Shown: in pieces, positions 1 to 8,387 of the stretch | Layout: each line of letters opens with the position of its first letter | How positions within the stretch are numbered: the stretch's first letter is position 1 | DNA from: Pseudomonas canadensis | GTDB taxonomy: Bacteria; Pseudomonadota; Gammaproteobacteria; Pseudomonadales; Pseudomonadaceae | DNA: 64,000 nucleotides | Direction: 5' to 3' | Assembly (NCBI RefSeq): GCF_000503215.1 | Contig: NZ_AYTD01000011.1 | Location: 1 to 64,000, forward strand | The notes under the pieces: model-generated | The model's database searches: none | What the model was told of the DNA's origin: nothing | What the model saw: only the letters and a program-made list of their open reading frames with translations | Translations under genes and position numbers: made by a program

Positions 1-1139
1 GTCCCCGGATACTCTTCTTTCAGACCAATCTGCGACAGACGACGGTTGGCGATGAACTTGAGGTAGTCCTCCATCATCGCCGCGTTCATGCCCAGCACAC
101 CGCGTGGCATGGTGTCGCGCGCGTATTCGATCTCCAGCTGAGTCCCTTGCAGGATCATCTGGGTCGCTTCTTCCTTCATCTCGGCATCCCACAGGTGTGG
201 GTTTTCGATTTTGATCTGGTTGATCACGTCGATACCGAAGTTCAGGTGCATCGACTCGTCACGCAGGATGTACTGGAACTGCTCGGCCACGCCGGTCATT
301 TTGTTGCGACGGCCCATGGACAGGATCTGGGTGAAGCCGCAATAGAAGAAGATGCCTTCCAGCACGCAGTAGTAGGCGACCAGGTTGCGCAGCAGCTCTT
401 TGTCGGTCTCGACGGTGCCGGTTTCGAACTTCGGATCGGAGATCGAACGGGTGTACTTCAGGCCCCAGGCGGCTTTCTTAGCGACCGATGGGATCTCGTG
501 GTACATGTTGAAGATCTCGCCTTCATCCATGGCCAACGATTCGATGCAGTATTGGTAGGCGTGGGTGTGGATCGCTTCTTCGAAGGCCTGGCGCAGGATG
601 TACTGGCGGCACTCCGGGTTGGTGATCAGGCGGTACACGGCCAGCACCAGGTTATTGGCGACCAGGGAGTCGGCGGTGGAGAAGAAGCCCAGGTTGCGCA
701 TGACGATGCGACGCTCGTCGTCGGTCAGGCCTTCAGGGTTTTTCCACAGCGCGATGTCGGCGGTCATGTTGACCTCTTGCGGCATCCAGTGGTTGGCGCA
801 GCCGTCGAGGTACTTCTGCCAGGCCCAGTCGTACTTGAAGGGTACGAGCTGGTTGAGGTCGGCGCGGCAGTTGATCATGCGCTTTTCGTCAACGGCGACA
901 CGGGCGGCGGAGCCTTCCAGCTCGGCGAGGCCTTCGGCGACGTCGAGTTTGTCGAGGGCGGCCTTGGCGCGGATGATCGCGGCGGAGTCGTTGGCGGTCA
1001 CGTTACGGGCTTCCAGCGCGGCGGCGGCGCCGGCACCGTCGAGGCGGTCCATGTTGGCTTCGCTGGCGTGGCCGGCGTTGGCGCCCTTGATCACCGCTGC
1101 ACCGGTGTCTTCGTTGTCGACTTCATCCCAACTCAGCAT
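1..1139 (-). CDS. nrdB: Ribonucleoside-diphosphate reductase class Ia, beta subunit (3' end outside window)
   Basis: Small subunit of class Ia ribonucleotide reductase, which holds the di-iron/tyrosyl radical cofactor for making dNTPs in the cytoplasm. The reading frame enters from the left edge, so the first 379 residues are visible and the C-terminus is missing. Visible are the iron-ligand motifs EEAIHTH and RDESMH and the Tyr following the first (HTHAY), as expected for the radical site. The N-terminal ~90 residues are Ala/Asp-rich, as in other Pseudomonas NrdB. The start at 1139 is supported by AAGGAG just upstream. Two NrdR-type boxes lie further upstream at 1273-1320, so repression by NrdR is likely. 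nrdA should lie beyond the left edge on the far side, or nearby, but is not visible. Confidence 0.96.
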   Translation of the reverse strand, partial: MLSWDEVDNEDTGAAVIKGANAGHASEANMDRLDGAGAAAALEARNVTANDSAAIIRAKAALDKLDVAEGLAELEGSAARVAVDEKRMINCRADLNQLVPFKYDWAWQKYLDGCANHWMPQEVNMTADIALWKNPEGLTDDERRIVMRNLGFFSTADSLVANNLVLAVYRLITNPECRQYILRQAFEEAIHTHAYQYCIESLAMDEGEIFNMYHEIPSVAKKAAWGLKYTRSISDPKFETGTVETDKELLRNLVAYYCVLEGIFFYCGFTQILSMGRRNKMTGVAEQFQYILRDESMHLNFGIDVINQIKIENPHLWDAEMKEEATQMILQGTQLEIEYARDTMPRGVLGMNAAMMEDYLKFIANRRLSQIGLKEEYPG

Positions 1140-1272
1140 TGAAATTCTCCTTCCTGGTCTGTTCTGACGGCGGGCGATTGCTGATCACCCTGCCTGTAAA
1201 AATGAGGGGGCCAACGCCAGGCCAAAGGCGGTCGATGTTCAATCTAGCGTAGCCGCGAAAATGCAAGGTCGC

Positions 1273-1320
1273 ACACTATGTAGTGGTGTTTTCTTGTGTG
1301 CGGCACACTATATGGGGTTC
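1273..1320. promoter_or_regulatory. Two NrdR-type boxes upstream of nrdB
   Basis: Two 16-bp elements, ACACTATGTAGTGGTG (from 1273) and ACACTATATGGGGTTC (from 1305), resemble the NrdR box acaCwAtATaTwGtgt. They are 32 bp apart, three helical turns, which is the arrangement known for NrdR operators of nrd genes. Position relative to the nrdB start (1139) leaves a ~130-base leader. Confidence 0.7.
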
Positions 1321-1405
1321 GTTTGAGCCGGTCAACGCGAGGCAAAGATCCATTTTGTCGCACTGGCAGGGCTCGGAAAGGCTCAAGGCTACGGTTTTGG
1401 CGGGG

Positions 1406-1439
1406 TCAGCCTTCAGTCGGTGAGCCTGACGAAGGCTGA
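1406..1439. other. Hairpin between nrdB promoter region and the downstream gene
   Basis: TCAGCCTTC (1406-1414) pairs with GAAGGCTGA (1431-1439), with a further GTC/GAC pair inside. It lies about 25 bases beyond the stop of the minus-strand gene ending at 1465. The A-run is on the wrong side for a minus-strand intrinsic terminator, so its role as a terminator is doubtful. Confidence 0.35.
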
Positions 1440-1464
1440 AAAAATATCGGACTTGACGATTCGC

Positions 1465-2613
1465 TCACGCTCTCTTCAATTTGGGCCAGATATTTGCAAA
1501 TAAGGGTTGGTTGAATGTGATGCATATGGCATCAGCGGTAACCGGGTCATTCATCAGGGTCAGCACCGGCCTTCTGGAGTCGAAAACCACACTTTTGTGA
1601 GTCAACGGTTCTGCTTCTGACGTGGAGGGGAATTGCCCGTAAGTGATTGTCTGATAGACATCCAACGCCTCGGTCAAACATGTCATGGGTTCGACCGTGC
1701 TGTCGTTGCGCACGGCTGCAATACGACTGAGGCTCAGATCCTTAAATTTCAGCGTCAAGGTGCAGCTATCGATATTCAGGGCGAGCGATCCGTCGAAGAC
1801 GATCACCTCCAGAAACTCAGACCCGATCGGCTTGAGGGTGAGTATCAAGCGCTTCAGATAGAGGGTATCTCCGTCACGCTGAGTAAACATCTGGCAAAGT
1901 CGATTATTCAGGTAAGCGGGGGGAAGATCGTCTTGCGTCCAGCCATACAGGCCGGGGAAAAAGGAAAGGGTAAACAGCCCGCCGGTTGATTGCCTGGCAA
2001 ATTCTGAGTGCGGGCGCATGTATTCGACACTAGCGTTGGCAATGATCAATAAGGCGTTGGCGACGGCGGTGCACACGTGTTTCTCAAGCTCGCACTCAAA
2101 GCATGGCAATGTCTTGGCGATCTGTTCGGTGCTCAGCCTGTTCATGACCTGCAGCAAGGCATGACGCCCTGAACCGATCACTAGGGCTTTGCCAAAACTG
2201 CCGTTTCTGCATTCCGTTTGCCAATCGGGATGCCCTGCGTGGTGGATATGGCCCTCTCGCAGGTCCACTACGATAAAGCTCGCCGCCAGGCCATCATTGA
2301 TGGCGTCCTGGACGATGTTCTTGTGCCGTTTCAGCGAATAACTATCGTCGTATTCCGCTGCCTGCTGCACCTTGGTGAAAATCAGTTGGGCGTGACCCAC
2401 CGCCCCTGCATACAGCATATGCACGTCAAGTGGCGACTCCCAGACCTTGCTTGCCATCCCTGCCGGGTAAGTGCTTCCATCCGCTGCGGGGCGCGCTTCC
2501 TGGCCGGTCAAGGGCGTGGTGGGCGATGCTTCGGGCACATGGTTGGAGCTGATTAGATTGTCGGTGATGGCGATCGGGAACGTTTCACCGAATAACAGAG
2601 CGGCGACGGTCAT
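1465..2613 (-). CDS. Candidate divergent proteasome/HslV-like Ntn hydrolase with C-terminal extension
   Basis: 382 residues; the start at 2613 is chosen because AGGAG precedes it and because Met removal would expose Thr. The first ~200 residues follow the proteasome beta/HslV pattern: MTVAAL puts a Thr at position 1 of the mature chain, Asp follows at mature position 17 (ITDNLISS), a Lys lies in ASKVW before an AGAVGHAQ segment (compare HslV GFAGGTADA), and LVIGSGRHAL matches the HslV AIGSG turn. About 30 extra residues sit between the Asp and the Lys. The last ~185 residues match nothing I recognise. No Anbu-type neighbours (ATP-grasp, transglutaminase) and no signal peptide are present. Family assignment is by eye; function and partners are unknown. 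Confidence 0.6.
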   Translation of the reverse strand: MTVAALLFGETFPIAITDNLISSNHVPEASPTTPLTGQEARPAADGSTYPAGMASKVWESPLDVHMLYAGAVGHAQLIFTKVQQAAEYDDSYSLKRHKNIVQDAINDGLAASFIVVDLREGHIHHAGHPDWQTECRNGSFGKALVIGSGRHALLQVMNRLSTEQIAKTLPCFECELEKHVCTAVANALLIIANASVEYMRPHSEFARQSTGGLFTLSFFPGLYGWTQDDLPPAYLNNRLCQMFTQRDGDTLYLKRLILTLKPIGSEFLEVIVFDGSLALNIDSCTLTLKFKDLSLSRIAAVRNDSTVEPMTCLTEALDVYQTITYGQFPSTSEAEPLTHKSVVFDSRRPVLTLMNDPVTADAICITFNQPLFANIWPKLKRA

Positions 2614-2708
2614 GCATTTCACTCCTGTCGAAAAGGGCATGGGCATCCAGTAACCGGCTATCTTCTCAGAACTGAGGGCCCGTGCAACCTCTGCGGGCCG
2701 CATCTGGG

Positions 2709-3884
2709 TTACCAGCCGCGCAGGCGCTCCCATACCTGCACGCCACCGCCTTCCAGCAGTACGTGGTAGCTGCCGAACTGGGTGCCGGTGGCGCATGCAT
2801 GGTTGGGCAGGATGCGCAGGCGTTTGCCCAGCGGGAATTGTGTGACCACATCCACGTCGCGGCCTTGGAACTGCGCCACGCCATGCTCCTGATTGGCGCT
2901 GCTTAACAGCAGTCCCTCAATCGGCTCACCGTGTTCATCACAGACCTGCCCGTAACCAAAATCCTGCTGCTGGGATTGAGTGCCGCGATCCCGGCTCATT
3001 GCCATCCAACCGGCATCGGTGATGATCCAGCCTTTTTCCGGCTGATGGCCGATCACGGTAGTCAGCACGCTCAAGGCCAGTTCATCGATACGGCACACGC
3101 CGATGTTGTGCATCACCAGATCGAAGAAGGCATAGACCCCGGCGCGCAGCTCAGTCACACCTTCCAGGTTGAGCGCCGACAACGCAGTGGGTGTCGAGCC
3201 TACGCTGACCTGCGCGCAAGGCATCCCGGCGGCACGAATTCGTTCGGCCGCTTCCACACAGCGCGCACGTTCTTGCTCCGCGATGGCTTGCAGCGCTTCA
3301 GGCGTGTCCAGGCCGTAGCTTTCACCTGCATGGGTCAACACACCGCTGAGGCTGTCGCCAAGCAAGCGGGCGATGTCCAGCAGCAGCGGGTCCTGCGGCT
3401 TGACCCCGGAACGATGGCCGTCGCAGTCGATCTCGATCATCACCGCAAAGCGTTCGCCATGCTCCCGGCCAAAATCAACAATGGCCTGGGCGCCGGCCAG
3501 GCTGTCGGTGATCAGCGTCAAGGCGCAACCCCGACGACGCAACGCCAGGGCCTGGGGCAATTTGTGCGGCGCCATGGCTACGGCGTAGAGGATGTCGGCG
3601 ATGCCCAAGTCGAAAAAATACTCGGCTTCCTTCAAGGTCGAAACCGTGATGCCACGCGCGCCCGCTGCGATCTGCGCCGCTACCACTTCAGCGCACTTGT
3701 GGGTTTTGACATGGGGGCGAAGTTGCACGCCAAGGCTGTTGGCGCGCTGTTGCATGCGCTGGATATTGCGTTGCATTTTCTCGGTATCGATCAGTGCTGC
3801 TGGCGTGTCCAAAGTTGCAACTCCACTAGAGGGGACGGCGCTGAAATTGACGCCCTGTCCAGGACTGGATATGTTGTCTTGCAT
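2709..3884 (-). CDS. DSD1-family PLP enzyme (D-threonine aldolase / D-3-hydroxyaspartate dehydratase type)
   Basis: 391-residue fold-III PLP enzyme. RPHVKTHK near residue 57 holds the expected Schiff-base Lys (Lys60) and PNHACATGTQF near the C-terminus holds the His362-x-Cys364 metal-ligand pair of this family. Members are D-serine dehydratases, D-threonine aldolases or D-threo-3-hydroxyaspartate dehydratases. The nearby RidA and threonine-dehydratase-type gene, which suit hydroxyaspartate chemistry, favour the last, but this is inference. The start at 3884 has GAGAGG upstream. It is divergent from, and overlaps by 14 bases with, the likely start region of the DauR-like regulator, which probably controls it. 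Confidence 0.85.
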   Translation of the reverse strand: MQDNISSPGQGVNFSAVPSSGVATLDTPAALIDTEKMQRNIQRMQQRANSLGVQLRPHVKTHKCAEVVAAQIAAGARGITVSTLKEAEYFFDLGIADILYAVAMAPHKLPQALALRRRGCALTLITDSLAGAQAIVDFGREHGERFAVMIEIDCDGHRSGVKPQDPLLLDIARLLGDSLSGVLTHAGESYGLDTPEALQAIAEQERARCVEAAERIRAAGMPCAQVSVGSTPTALSALNLEGVTELRAGVYAFFDLVMHNIGVCRIDELALSVLTTVIGHQPEKGWIITDAGWMAMSRDRGTQSQQQDFGYGQVCDEHGEPIEGLLLSSANQEHGVAQFQGRDVDVVTQFPLGKRLRILPNHACATGTQFGSYHVLLEGGGVQVWERLRGW

Positions 3885-4509
3885 GAAAAACACCTCTCCC
3901 AACGATACTCACCTGATCAGCCAACTCGAACAGATTGCCGAAGGCTTGAGCAAGACCTTCAGCCCGTTCTGCGAAGTGGTGCTGCACGACTTGCGCGACC
4001 CGCAGCACTCGATCCTGGCCATCCATAACAACCTGTCCGGACGCGCGTCGGGAGACCCGACCACCGAGTTGGGCCTGGCGCGGATTGCCGACCCGGACTA
4101 CCCGCAAGTCATCGCCAACTACCAGAACCAGTTCAGCGACGGCCGCCAGGTCAAAAGCACCTCGATCGGCATCAAGGGTGCGAGTGGCGAGTACGTCGCG
4201 GCCTTGTGCATGAACGTCGATCTCTCATTGTTCCGTGGCTTGCAGGGCATGCTGGAACAGTTCGGTTCGGTCAGCGGCGACAAGCTCATCGAATCCCTGG
4301 ACCCTTCCGGCGCCGATGTCATCCGTGCGCGTATCGACCAGTTCGCCGCCCGCCTGGCCACCACCCCGCGTGCGCTGAAAACGGCAGACCGGCGTGTGCT
4401 GATGCAGGAGCTCAAAGACTCGGGCTGCCTGGATATTCGCCGGGCCATGGAAACCGTGGCTTCCCACTTGGGCGTGTCGCGCGCGGCGGTCTACACCTAC
4501 GCCAAGTAG
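3871..4509 (+). CDS. YheO/DauR-like transcriptional regulator (PAS-like plus HTH)
   Basis: 212 residues with an N-terminal YheO-like PAS domain (about residues 15-125, including FCEVVLHDL and the SIGIKG segment) and a C-terminal helix-turn-helix (GVSRAAVYTYAK at the very end). This architecture is that of DauR, the D-arginine catabolism regulator of P. aeruginosa; here the neighbours suggest a different D-amino or hydroxyamino acid. The start at 3871 is preferred over 3883 because AGGA lies 6 bases before it. That start is inside the divergent PLP-enzyme gene, so the two genes overlap head to head. Its 3' end overlaps the convergent ridA-like gene by 13 bases. Confidence 0.85.
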   Translation: MLSCMKNTSPNDTHLISQLEQIAEGLSKTFSPFCEVVLHDLRDPQHSILAIHNNLSGRASGDPTTELGLARIADPDYPQVIANYQNQFSDGRQVKSTSIGIKGASGEYVAALCMNVDLSLFRGLQGMLEQFGSVSGDKLIESLDPSGADVIRARIDQFAARLATTPRALKTADRRVLMQELKDSGCLDIRRAMETVASHLGVSRAAVYTYAK

Positions 4510-4877
4510 CGCGCCACGGCTTCAATCTCCACGAGGTACCCGTGATGCAACTCGGGCACCGGCACCACCGCGCGGGCAGGACGGTGGTCGCCCAGCGCGG
4601 CGGCGTACACGCTATCGAACGCCGGCCAGTGTTCGACGCCGGCCACGTACACCGTGACTTTGACCAGATCCTCTGGCGCCGCGCCGGCCGCTTTCAAGAT
4701 CTCCAGCAGATTGTTCAGGGTTATCCGCGCCTGTTCGGCAAACGACGCCGACAGGTTATGCTGCCCATCCGGGCTGACCGGCAATTGCCCGGAGATGTAC
4801 AGCGTGTCCCCATGGCGGACGGCTTGCGCGTAATGGCCTGCGGGCCTGGCCGCATTCGCTGTCTGGATGATCTTCAT
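4497..4877 (-). CDS. RidA (YjgF/YER057c/UK114) family protein
   Basis: 126-residue RidA-fold protein. Family members hydrolyse reactive enamine/imine intermediates released by PLP-dependent dehydratases. The conserved Arg (RPARAVVPVPEL) and the Glu in VEIEAVA near the C-terminus, expected in active RidA proteins, are present. Its start codon overlaps by 4 bases the stop of the threonine-dehydratase-type gene upstream, so the two are translationally coupled: the enzyme makes the enamine and RidA would clear it. Confidence 0.92.
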   Translation of the reverse strand: MKIIQTANAARPAGHYAQAVRHGDTLYISGQLPVSPDGQHNLSASFAEQARITLNNLLEILKAAGAAPEDLVKVTVYVAGVEHWPAFDSVYAAALGDHRPARAVVPVPELHHGYLVEIEAVARYLA

Positions 4878-5839
4878 GAGGCCTCGCTGAGCAGCGCGGC
4901 ATACTTCTGGATGTCGACGTTGCCACCGGTGACGATAATGCCCACGCGCTGACCCTTGAACCGGTCACCCTCATTGAGCAATGCCGCCAGCCCCAGGCAG
5001 CCGGTAGGCTCGACCACCAATTTCATGCGCTGCATGAAGAACTTCATCGCTCCAACCAGCTCGGCATCCGTCACGGTGAGGATGTCGTTCACTCTGTCGC
5101 GGATGATCGGGAAGGTGTAGTCGCCCAAGTGCTGGGTCTGCGCACCATCGGCAATGGTTGCCGGGGTGTCGATATGCACGATGCTGCCGCTGCGAAATGA
5201 GCGCTGGCCGTCATTACCGGCTTCGGGCTCGACGCCATACAGCAGGCAGTCAGGCGCCAGGGCGCGGGTGCTCAGTGCGGTACCCGAGAGCATTCCGCCG
5301 CCGCCAAGGCCGACGAACATCGCATCCAGCGGGCCGGTGGATTCCAGCAACTCCTTGGCGGCCGTGCCTTGTCCGGCAAGGATGTGCGGGTGGTCATAGG
5401 GCGGGATCAGGGTCAGGCCGTGTTCAGTCGCCAGGTCACGGCCGATCTGCTCGCGGTCTTCGGTGAAGCGGTCATACAGCACCACGCGGGCGCCATATTC
5501 GCGGGTGGCCGCGACCTTGGCGGCAGGCGCATCGGTGGGCATCACGATGGTCGCCGGTATGCCCAGCAACTGCGCCGCCAGGGCAATCCCCTGGGCGTGG
5601 TTGCCGGAGGAAAACGCCACCACACCGGCCTTGCGCTGCTGATCATCGAAGCGCGACAACGCGTTGAAGGCGCCGCGAAACTTGAAGGAACCCGCCCTTT
5701 GCAGGTTTTCACACTTGATGAATACCTGGGCACCGGTCAGCGCGTCGAGGGTGCGCGACGTGAATACCGGCGTGGTGTGGGCAATGCCTTCCAGGCGTTG
5801 GGCAGCGTCGATGACGTCGTGGTAAGTGGGCGATGGCAT
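4874..5839 (-). CDS. Threonine dehydratase / threo-3-hydroxyaspartate ammonia-lyase family enzyme
   Basis: 321-residue fold-II PLP enzyme. AGSFKFRGA carries the Schiff-base Lys53, SSGNHAQG the substrate-binding loop, VGLGGGGMLSG the phosphate-binding Gly loop and VTGGNVD the C-terminal PLP contact. There is no ACT regulatory domain, so it is the catabolic/serine-racemase-like type. In this family hydroxyaspartate ammonia-lyase, serine/threonine dehydratase and serine racemase are hard to tell apart. The pairing with RidA and a DSD1-type enzyme suggests L-threo-3-hydroxyaspartate to oxaloacetate plus ammonia. It is the first gene of a two-gene operon with the RidA gene. Confidence 0.88.
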   Translation of the reverse strand: MPSPTYHDVIDAAQRLEGIAHTTPVFTSRTLDALTGAQVFIKCENLQRAGSFKFRGAFNALSRFDDQQRKAGVVAFSSGNHAQGIALAAQLLGIPATIVMPTDAPAAKVAATREYGARVVLYDRFTEDREQIGRDLATEHGLTLIPPYDHPHILAGQGTAAKELLESTGPLDAMFVGLGGGGMLSGTALSTRALAPDCLLYGVEPEAGNDGQRSFRSGSIVHIDTPATIADGAQTQHLGDYTFPIIRDRVNDILTVTDAELVGAMKFFMQRMKLVVEPTGCLGLAALLNEGDRFKGQRVGIIVTGGNVDIQKYAALLSEAS

Positions 5840-5908
5840 GGGCGGACCTCGTTATCGTGTTTGGATAAAATATCCACATCAAGACAAGTTGTAAAGGTCT
5901 GCCTGGGT

Positions 5909-6688
5909 TCAGTGACCCACCAGTTCCTCCAGCAATTGCTCCTTATAGCCTTGCAGTTTCGGGGAGGCGCGGTCCCGAGGGTGAGGCAGCTCAACCCGGA
6001 TCTCATGCTTGATCCGCCCGGGGTGGGCGTCCATCACAATCACCCGGTCACCGAGGTACAGCGCCTCCTCGATGTCGTGGGTGACCATGATCACCGTGCA
6101 GCGCTGCTGCACCCAGATGCGCTGCAGTTCCCGTTGCAGGTGCACGCGGGTCAGGGCGTCCAGCGCTCCCAGCGGCTCATCCAGTAGCAACACCTTGGGC
6201 TTGTTGATCAGCGCCCGGGCAATGGCGGCGCGTTGCGCCATGCCGCCGGACAGTTGGTGGGGGTAAGCATTTTCAAAGCCGGCGAGGTTGACCAGTGCGA
6301 TGTGTTCGGCCACCAAGCGGTCCTTCTCGGCCTGAGGCAGCTTGTGGTTTTTCAGGGCCAGGGCAATGTTCTGGCTGACAGTCATCCACGGGAACAGACG
6401 ATGGTCCTGGAACACGATACCGCGTTCCAGGCTGGTAGCCGCAATGCGTTGGCCGTCCAGCAGGATGTCACCGTTGTATTCGGCTTCCAGCCCGACGATC
6501 AACCGCAGCAGGGTGGATTTGCCACAGCCGCTGGCGCCGACAATGCTGACGAATTCGCCAGGGCGCACATCCAGCTGGATATTTTGCAGAACGGGCAGGT
6601 CGCGGCCTTCAATCTGGTAAGCCTTGTTCAGGCCACGGATCTGCAGGGCGCCGGTGTGCACATGAGCGGGGTGAGCGATTGCATTCAT
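5909..6688 (-). CDS. Sulfonate/taurine-type ABC transporter ATP-binding protein (SsuB/TauB-like)
   Basis: 259-residue ATPase of the nitrate/sulfonate/taurine class. Walker A is GASGCGKST, Q-loop in GIVFQDHRLFPW, signature LSGGMAQR, Walker B VLLLDEPLGALD, switch His in MVTHDIEEA. The start at 6688 has AAGG upstream; a longer frame exists but has no ribosome site. It is the last gene of a three-gene permease-permease-ATPase operon behind a sigma-54 promoter at 8261-8276. The operon has no substrate-binding protein gene; candidates are the SsuA-like proteins at 39370 or 56121. Confidence 0.93.
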   Translation of the reverse strand: MNAIAHPAHVHTGALQIRGLNKAYQIEGRDLPVLQNIQLDVRPGEFVSIVGASGCGKSTLLRLIVGLEAEYNGDILLDGQRIAATSLERGIVFQDHRLFPWMTVSQNIALALKNHKLPQAEKDRLVAEHIALVNLAGFENAYPHQLSGGMAQRAAIARALINKPKVLLLDEPLGALDALTRVHLQRELQRIWVQQRCTVIMVTHDIEEALYLGDRVIVMDAHPGRIKHEIRVELPHPRDRASPKLQGYKEQLLEELVGH

Positions 6689-6699
6689 AGCAGGGCCTT

Positions 6700-7461
6700 T
6701 CAACGGAGGTTGCGCCAGCGCAGCAGGTGGCGGCTCAAACGGGTGAACAACAGGGTCATCAGGTAGCCGAGCAAGCCGATACACAGCACGCTCAGCACGA
6801 TCACTTCCATGCGCGAGCCGGCTTCGGCGTTCATCATCAGGTTGCCCAGGCCTGCCCCTGAGGACAGAAACAACTCGCTGCCGATCGCTGTGACCCAGGC
6901 AAACGCCAGGGCATGCAGCACACCCGTGGCGATGCTCGGCAACGCCGCTGGCAGCAGCACTTGGGTGAATTGCTGCACGGGCGTCAGCACCAGCACCTGG
7001 CCGACTTCGCGGTAACGCCGCTCCACATGGCTGAAGCCCTGGTAGGTGTTAAGCACCATCGGGTAAAACGCGGCGAGGCTGACGATCAGCACCTTGGAGA
7101 ACTCGCCGTTGCCGAACCACATGGCGATGAGCGGGATCCAGCCGAGCATCGGCACCTGGCGGATCGAATGGAACAGCGGGCCGATCAGGCGGTTGGCCAC
7201 GCTGGACAGCGCCATCATCACCCCCAGCGTCACGCCGAACAGAATGCCCAGCACCAGGCCGCTGCTGGTGCGCGCCAGGCTGGCGAGCAGGTTGACCAGC
7301 AGTTCGCCGTTGCCGAGCATTTCCAGCAACGCTGTGCCAATCGCCGACAACGGCACAAACGCATAGGCGCCTGCGGCGTCCTGGCGTGAGGCGTATTCCC
7401 AGGCGAGCACCAACAGCAGCGGCAGCAACAGCCCCCGGGATTTTTTCAAGAGAGGCAACAT
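6700..7461 (-). CDS. ABC transporter permease (SsuC/TauC-like)
   Basis: 253-residue inner-membrane permease of the sulfonate/nitrate class with about six membrane spans and the cytoplasmic loop EVGQVLVLTPVQQF... that contacts the ATPase. The start at 7461 has AGGAG 8 bases upstream. It lies 10 bases after the other permease, so the transporter core is probably a heterodimer of the two permeases, which are only distantly similar. Confidence 0.92.
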   Translation of the reverse strand: MLPLLKKSRGLLLPLLLVLAWEYASRQDAAGAYAFVPLSAIGTALLEMLGNGELLVNLLASLARTSSGLVLGILFGVTLGVMMALSSVANRLIGPLFHSIRQVPMLGWIPLIAMWFGNGEFSKVLIVSLAAFYPMVLNTYQGFSHVERRYREVGQVLVLTPVQQFTQVLLPAALPSIATGVLHALAFAWVTAIGSELFLSSGAGLGNLMMNAEAGSRMEVIVLSVLCIGLLGYLMTLLFTRLSRHLLRWRNLR

Positions 7462-7471
7462 GGATGGGCTC

Positions 7472-8224
7472 CTAGCGGGTCTGCCAACGGAAGAGGTGTT
7501 GTTCGATACGTCGCAAGCCGTAGTCAAGGGCAAAACCGATCACCCCCGTGACCACCACGCCAACCATCACCACATCAATACGCAGCATCTGCCGGGCCAT
7601 TTCGATCATCTGGCCGAGGCCGCTGTCGGCCGCGAGCAGTTCGGTGGCTACCAGCACCACCCAGGCGCGGGTCAGGCTGATGCGAAAGCCGGTGATGATC
7701 GGCGGCGCCGCCGCGGGCAGAGCGACCAGGTGCACAAAGGTCGGCCAGCGCAGGCGGTATACGTCGGCCACCTCGAAGTAACTGCGCGGAATGCCACGCA
7801 CGCCTTCGCCGGCCGCCAGGGCCACGGGGAAAAAGGCGGTCTTGGCGACAATGATGATCTTGAAGGTTTCGTCGATACCGAACAGCAGCACGAACATCGG
7901 GATCAAGGCGATGCTGGGGATCTGGCGCAAGGTGTGGAACAGCGGCCCGCAATACACTTCTACGTTCTTCGACGTGGCCATCAGCACGCCGAATGCCAGG
8001 CCGCACAGTGAGCCGATGCCAAAGCCGAGACCGAGGCGCGACAGGCTGTTGCCCAAGTGCTCGAGTAGTTCACCACTGGCGAGCAGCTCTTCAAAGGTTT
8101 GCAACACCTGGGCCGGAGGCACCAGCAGGTTGCGCGGGAAGATACCGAGATGGGCCACCAGCGCCCAGGTGGCGAGCAGGGCGAGGGGCGAGATAAGCCA
8201 GGAGAGTTGTCGAAGGAGGCGCAT
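7472..8224 (-). CDS. ABC transporter permease (SsuC/TauC-like), first gene of operon
   Basis: 250 residues with the same permease fold (PSIALIPMFVLLFGIDETFKI and the following loop). The start at 8224 (MRLLRQLS) is chosen because the frame upstream of it runs through a REP element and has no similarity to permeases. The ribosome site is weak. A sigma-54 promoter lies 37 bases upstream at 8261-8276, and a TGYTG-N6-CARCA palindrome at 8395-8410. Confidence 0.92.
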   Translation of the reverse strand: MRLLRQLSWLISPLALLATWALVAHLGIFPRNLLVPPAQVLQTFEELLASGELLEHLGNSLSRLGLGFGIGSLCGLAFGVLMATSKNVEVYCGPLFHTLRQIPSIALIPMFVLLFGIDETFKIIIVAKTAFFPVALAAGEGVRGIPRSYFEVADVYRLRWPTFVHLVALPAAAPPIITGFRISLTRAWVVLVATELLAADSGLGQMIEMARQMLRIDVVMVGVVVTGVIGFALDYGLRRIEQHLFRWQTR

Positions 8225-8260
8225 GGCAGGTCTTAATTGGGCTAAGTACCTGGCAGCTAT

Positions 8261-8276
8261 CGCAAGACATGTGCCA
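8261..8276 (-). promoter_or_regulatory. Sigma-54 promoter of the SsuBC-like operon
   Basis: On the minus strand TGGCACATGTCTTGCG matches TGGCACG-N4-TTGCW with the exact GG-N10-GC spacing. It lies 37 bases before the permease start at 8224. Confidence 0.75.
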
Positions 8277-8282
8277 CAAACC

Positions 8283-8367
8283 GTAGGAGCCCGGCTTGCC
8301 GGCGATGAGCCCTTGAGACGGGTGCATAAACAGAGAACGCCATCGCCGGCAAGCCGGGCTCCTACAG
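8283..8367. repeat. REP doublet (inverted pair)
   Basis: GTAGGAGCCCGGCTTGCCGGCGATG and its inverted partner form a REPIN-like pair upstream of the sigma-54 promoter and downstream of the palindrome at 8388-8417. Confidence 0.9.
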
Positions 8368-8387
8368 GGGGGAATCGCAGAAATGGT

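Noticed and set aside
1406..1439. Intrinsic terminator for the minus-strand gene 1465-2613
   Set aside because: A hairpin is present, but the T-run needed on the downstream side is absent; kept only as a hairpin.
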